A DNA stretch of 64,000 nt from Lachnospiraceae bacterium (GTDB taxonomy: Bacteria; Bacillota; Clostridia; Lachnospirales; Lachnospiraceae), in assembly GCA_015057005.1 (NCBI GenBank), contig SVFF01000002.1, forward strand, positions 62,001 through 126,000, written 5' to 3'. Shown piece after piece: positions 61,093 to 64,000 of this stretch; within the stretch, counting starts at the first letter, position 1; the number at the start of each line of letters is the position of its first letter. Position numbers and translations under genes: made by a program. The notes beneath the pieces were generated by a model. The model was not told where the DNA came from. It did not search any database and was given only the letters and a program-made list of their open reading frames with translations.

Positions 61093-63285
61093 TTACATGG
61101 ACTTTCTTTCCGCAATCTCCGCCATCTTGGCATCATTCAATCTGGTATCACCGTGTACACGTGAATAAGACAGATAACCGTTCATACGATCGATCTTGGT
61201 CAGATTGCGGCTGCCGCATTTAGGGCAAACATCCATTTCCAACTCCTGATGACCGCAGTCGTCACAGTAGGCCAGGGACAAGTTTACGCCCTCATAAAAG
61301 CCCATATCCATGGCGCGGCGGATCAGCGTTTTTACAGCTTCAATATTATAATCAATAGGATACTTTACATACTGGATCTTGCCGCCGTTTGAAAGATCCC
61401 AGAAACGGTCTTCCAGATCCTGCTTCTGAATAGGGGTAATATCCTCGCTTACATGGCAATGGAAGCTGTTGCTCACATACTCCCTGTCGGACACGCCTTC
61501 AATAATACCGTATTTGTTACGGAACTGTTTTACCTGCAGACCGCAGAGATTCTCGGCCGGGGTACCGTAAATAGCGTACAGATGACCGTCCTCTTCTTTA
61601 TACTCTGCAATTCTCTTATTGATATGCTCCAGCACTTCTACTGCAAAAGCACCGTCCTCCACCAGGGATTTGCCGTTATAAAGCTCCTGAAGCTCGTTTA
61701 AGGCAGTGATACCAAAGGAAGCTGTGGCAGTCTTAAGCAAAGGCTTGATCTTGTCGGTAAGCTTTAAATTACCGCCCAGGAAACCGCCCTCACAGTAAGC
61801 CAGAGGGTTAGTAGATGCGCGCATCTCGCCCAGATATGCATAGGTACGGATGTGGAGCTGACGGATCAGCTGCAGATAATAGTCAAGCACTTCGTAGAAA
61901 TCACGGCTTTCCTTTCTGGATTTTGCAAGGATCATGGGCAGATGCAGGGATACTGCACCGATATTAAAACGTCCCACAAAGATAGGACTGTCCTTCTCAT
62001 CTGCAGGATACATGCCGCCTCTCTCGTACCAGGGAGACAGGAAGGCGCGGCAGCCCATGGGAGAAATAATCTTGCCGTACTGCTTGTACATGCTGGCCAC
62101 ATAGCCCTTACCGGTCAGACTCAGCCAATCAGGGTACATAGTCTTGGCAGAACACTGCACACCGGCCTCAAAAACATCTTCAAGAGGCTTTCCGGGGCCA
62201 TGAAGGTTCTCGTCATATAAAAATACGATCTTAGGGAAAAGAACAGGCTTCTTGCACTCTTTCTTACCCTGACCTTTTCTTCTCACATTCAGCATACAGA
62301 TAGTGCCCAGCTTTGCAAATCTGCCGGTGCCGGTACCTGCGGTCACTGTGATAAAAGGATAATCACCGCGGCTGCTGGCTACGGTATTGAACTTATACTC
62401 CCATCCCTGGAAGCCCTGTTCAAACTCCCGTACCACATCAGCATAGCTTTCGGCTGCTGCAGTCTCCTCGTCAATACCAAGTCTTCTGTATTTTTCAAGA
62501 TTGCGGTTGTAGGATTTCTCTGCGTAAGGCTCCAAAATCAGGTCTACACTGGGCACGGTAAAACCGCCGTACTGCTGGCTTGCAGCACTGAGTACAATGT
62601 CACCGATGACATCAAAAGCCACATCCAGGGACTTGGGTTCGTTATACCAGATATTTCCCATTTCAAAACCGCCGGTCAGTACATTCTGCACATCAAAAAG
62701 ACAGCAGTTCATAGTGTCTCTTCTGGCAGACATATCGTGTACGTAAATATAACCGTCACGGCAGGCCTGGATTTCCTCGGTAGTCATAAAGAACTTCTGA
62801 TAGAGCTCCTTATTCAGCTGATTAAAGATCAGACTTCTCTTGGTGGATACCAAAGCAGAATCTGTATTGGCATTTTCCTTATCGCCGATGTACATAATGG
62901 ACTGACTCTTTTTGTAAACATCGTCCAGCATACGCACAAAATCCTGCTTGTAATTGCGGTAATCGCGGTAACTCTTGGCAACGATGGGTTTCACCTGCTC
63001 GAGGGCACTCTCTACGATATTATGCATAATAGGGATAGGTACCTCGTCGGTGTCCATCTCATTTACTTTGTCCACCACATACTGGCAGATATGCTTTTTC
63101 TCTTCTTCTGTAAATTTGGTCAGAGCACGGTAAGCACTTTTGCCTACTGCACTTACCACCTTCTGTACGTTAAAAGCCTCTTTACTGCCATCCTTTTTGA
63201 TCACATAGACCATTCTTTCAGGCTTAAATAATTCACCGTAATTTTCCGGTTCAGGTTTGTTGGTTAAATCATAATTTGTGCTCAT
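61093..63285 (-). CDS. nrdD: Anaerobic (class III) ribonucleoside-triphosphate reductase NrdD
   Basis: A 730-residue NrdD. An ATP-cone (about 25-115: VIKKDGSKEAFNVQKVVSAV) precedes the barrel. Near the C-terminus, a zinc site CDDCGHQELEMDVCPKCG lies before the glycyl radical segment RMNGYLSYSRVHGD, with the radical Gly at 703. It makes deoxynucleotides without oxygen, so the host grows anaerobically. Two NrdR-like boxes lie in front of it. The ATP-cone is the allosteric site. Confidence 0.97.
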   Translation of the reverse strand: MSTNYDLTNKPEPENYGELFKPERMVYVIKKDGSKEAFNVQKVVSAVGKSAYRALTKFTEEEKKHICQYVVDKVNEMDTDEVPIPIMHNIVESALEQVKPIVAKSYRDYRNYKQDFVRMLDDVYKKSQSIMYIGDKENANTDSALVSTKRSLIFNQLNKELYQKFFMTTEEIQACRDGYIYVHDMSARRDTMNCCLFDVQNVLTGGFEMGNIWYNEPKSLDVAFDVIGDIVLSAASQQYGGFTVPSVDLILEPYAEKSYNRNLEKYRRLGIDEETAAAESYADVVREFEQGFQGWEYKFNTVASSRGDYPFITVTAGTGTGRFAKLGTICMLNVRRKGQGKKECKKPVLFPKIVFLYDENLHGPGKPLEDVFEAGVQCSAKTMYPDWLSLTGKGYVASMYKQYGKIISPMGCRAFLSPWYERGGMYPADEKDSPIFVGRFNIGAVSLHLPMILAKSRKESRDFYEVLDYYLQLIRQLHIRTYAYLGEMRASTNPLAYCEGGFLGGNLKLTDKIKPLLKTATASFGITALNELQELYNGKSLVEDGAFAVEVLEHINKRIAEYKEEDGHLYAIYGTPAENLCGLQVKQFRNKYGIIEGVSDREYVSNSFHCHVSEDITPIQKQDLEDRFWDLSNGGKIQYVKYPIDYNIEAVKTLIRRAMDMGFYEGVNLSLAYCDDCGHQELEMDVCPKCGSRNLTKIDRMNGYLSYSRVHGDTRLNDAKMAEIAERKSM

Positions 63286-63599
63286 TTACATTCATCCCTT
63301 CATAGCGGCATCGCGTTTTATGGTAACATATAGACTTTTGTCTGAAAGATTAGTCATGAAAATAGGGTTGGAAACCTTGAAAATACTGACATTTATATAG
63401 TATAAGGCACCCTTGTGCAAACTATATATGGTAGAAAAGGATATTCCTCCATCCTATATATTGTGCATTTAATTATAAGAAAAAACAATACACTTGTCAA
63501 TGAAAGTTAAATAATAAAAATAACCAAAAAAGGTATCTGAAATTTAGATACCTTTCCCTAAATGATCCCTATATCTTTCATGAACAAATTCCTGTACTT
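63286..63599 (-). promoter_or_regulatory. nrdD upstream region with promoter and paired NrdR-like boxes
   Basis: This 314-base gap holds a consensus promoter read on the minus strand: TTGACA (63495-63500), 17-base spacer, TATAAT (63472-63477). Downstream of it lie two NrdR-box-like 16-mers, ATCCTATATATTGTGC (63451-63466) and AAACTATATATGGTAG (63419-63434), matching ACAC-W-ATATAT-W-GTGT at 13 and 12 positions, with centres 32 bases apart. The terminator of the WYL gene is at 63529-63555. About 130 bases next to nrdD (63286-63418) show nothing recognisable. Confidence 0.8.
63529..63555 (-). terminator. Terminator after the WYL regulator gene
   Basis: Perfect 10-base arms AAAGGTATCT / AGATACCTTT with a 7-base loop, followed on the minus strand by further T residues. 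Confidence 0.9.
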
Positions 63600-64000
63600 T
63601 TAGCAACTCATATTCTTTAGTATTGCAGTAAGCCAATCCTTATATTCCACCGCTACCGGTTCCGGTGACACAATCTCTGCATCGGGACCAATGCCTGCCA
63701 GCCATCCAAAAAACTGTCCGCTGACAGCTACCTTTGCACGCACGCGAAAAACATCCTGCCCCATACTTCTGATATCAGAATCCTTGCCAAACCGGTCTAA
63801 CACGACACCAATCAAACGTTTCGGAAACTGCATGGTTACGATTTCCTCACGCCCGCCGTACATACCAAATGTCCGGTTGGTATAAGATGCCGGATCCACG
63901 TCCGCAAATTGCGCCACACCGGCTCGGGGCTCATCAGTCAGCGTCACCTTTCCCATCTTATCAACGCGGTAATGTTTGATCTTGTCGTCTGTCTCGTCAT
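63600..64000 (-). CDS. WYL-domain transcriptional regulator, partial (5' end outside window)
   Basis: The frame continues upstream of the ATG at 63956 to the right edge (reading DETDDKIKHYRVDK just before it), so the gene is truncated by the window. The visible 133 residues include the end of a WYL domain (HYRVDKMGKVTLTDEP) and the C-terminal extension typical of these regulators (MQFPKRLIGVVLDRFG, then QFFGWLAGIGPDAEIVSPEPV). WYL proteins usually carry an N-terminal winged helix and bind nucleic-acid or nucleotide ligands. Its target is unknown. Confidence 0.8.
   Translation of the reverse strand, partial: DETDDKIKHYRVDKMGKVTLTDEPRAGVAQFADVDPASYTNRTFGMYGGREEIVTMQFPKRLIGVVLDRFGKDSDIRSMGQDVFRVRAKVAVSGQFFGWLAGIGPDAEIVSPEPVAVEYKDWLTAILKNMSC

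Overview
The window is 64 kb of chromosome from a low-to-mid GC, anaerobic, spore-forming Gram-positive bacterium, most likely a Clostridia member of the Lachnospiraceae type. The basis is gene content and order: cotJABC spore-coat genes, an oxygen-sensitive class III ribonucleotide reductase (nrdDG), an iron-sulfur L-serine dehydratase in two subunits, an L27 with the N-terminal extension removed by the Prp protease, SepF, and a joint mreBCD/PBP2/minCDE/rodA operon. No species call is possible from the sequence alone. Nearly every gene lies on the minus strand; only lexA and a 68-residue DUF378 protein are on the plus strand.

Layout, left to right (transcription mostly right to left): 1-3.5 kb, a partial PlsC-like acyltransferase, an aromatic-acid-exporter-like membrane protein and a NatAB-type ABC exporter. 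3.7-5.1 kb, a MerR-RDD fusion that looks like a membrane-tethered one-component regulator. 5.4-6.65 kb, the divergent SOS pair yneA/lexA with LexA boxes over both promoters. 6.8-12.3 kb, a branched-chain amino-acid ABC importer (livK, livHMGF) trailed by a cytidylate-kinase-like gene. 12.5-17.2 kb, DUF378, then the assembly/translation block rsfS-yqeK-nadD-yhbY-obg and rpmA-prp-rplU with a structured leader. 17.2-25.5 kb, a second cytidylate-kinase-like gene, sdaAB/sdaAA, rluD-lspA-aroB, and sepF-yggS with a HlyD-like protein. 25-37.5 kb, a small P-loop protein and the cell-shape/division cluster dacF, mgsA, rodA, minE, minD, minC, an MFS protein, a very large PBP2, mreD, mreC, mreB and radC. 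37.5-47.9 kb, DUF4321, a YnbB-type PLP enzyme, miaA, mutL, mutS, miaB and pepT. 48-57.1 kb, a Na+:alanine symporter, a VanY-like carboxypeptidase, an unknown anchored protein, a two-component system and a YtrABC-like ABC locus with its GntR regulator. 57.1-57.8 kb, a roughly 500-bp non-coding fold-back element. 57.8-64 kb, cotJCBA, degV, dut, nrdG, nrdD with two NrdR-like boxes, and a partial WYL regulator.

Most of the window is housekeeping. The parts that deserve attention are the long fold-back element at about 57.26-57.76 kb; the histidine kinase whose pentapeptide-repeat tail is cut by an in-frame TAA although the frame continues exactly to the next start codon; the MerR-RDD fusion with a 19-bp-spacer promoter and dyads; the enlarged PBP2 and the MFS protein placed between PBP2 and MinC; the rplU inverted repeat that covers the Shine-Dalgarno sequence; and the alsT ribosome-binding site embedded in the upstream terminator. 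Start codons were moved from the longest reading frame wherever a ribosome-binding site or family alignment supported it; each case is stated.
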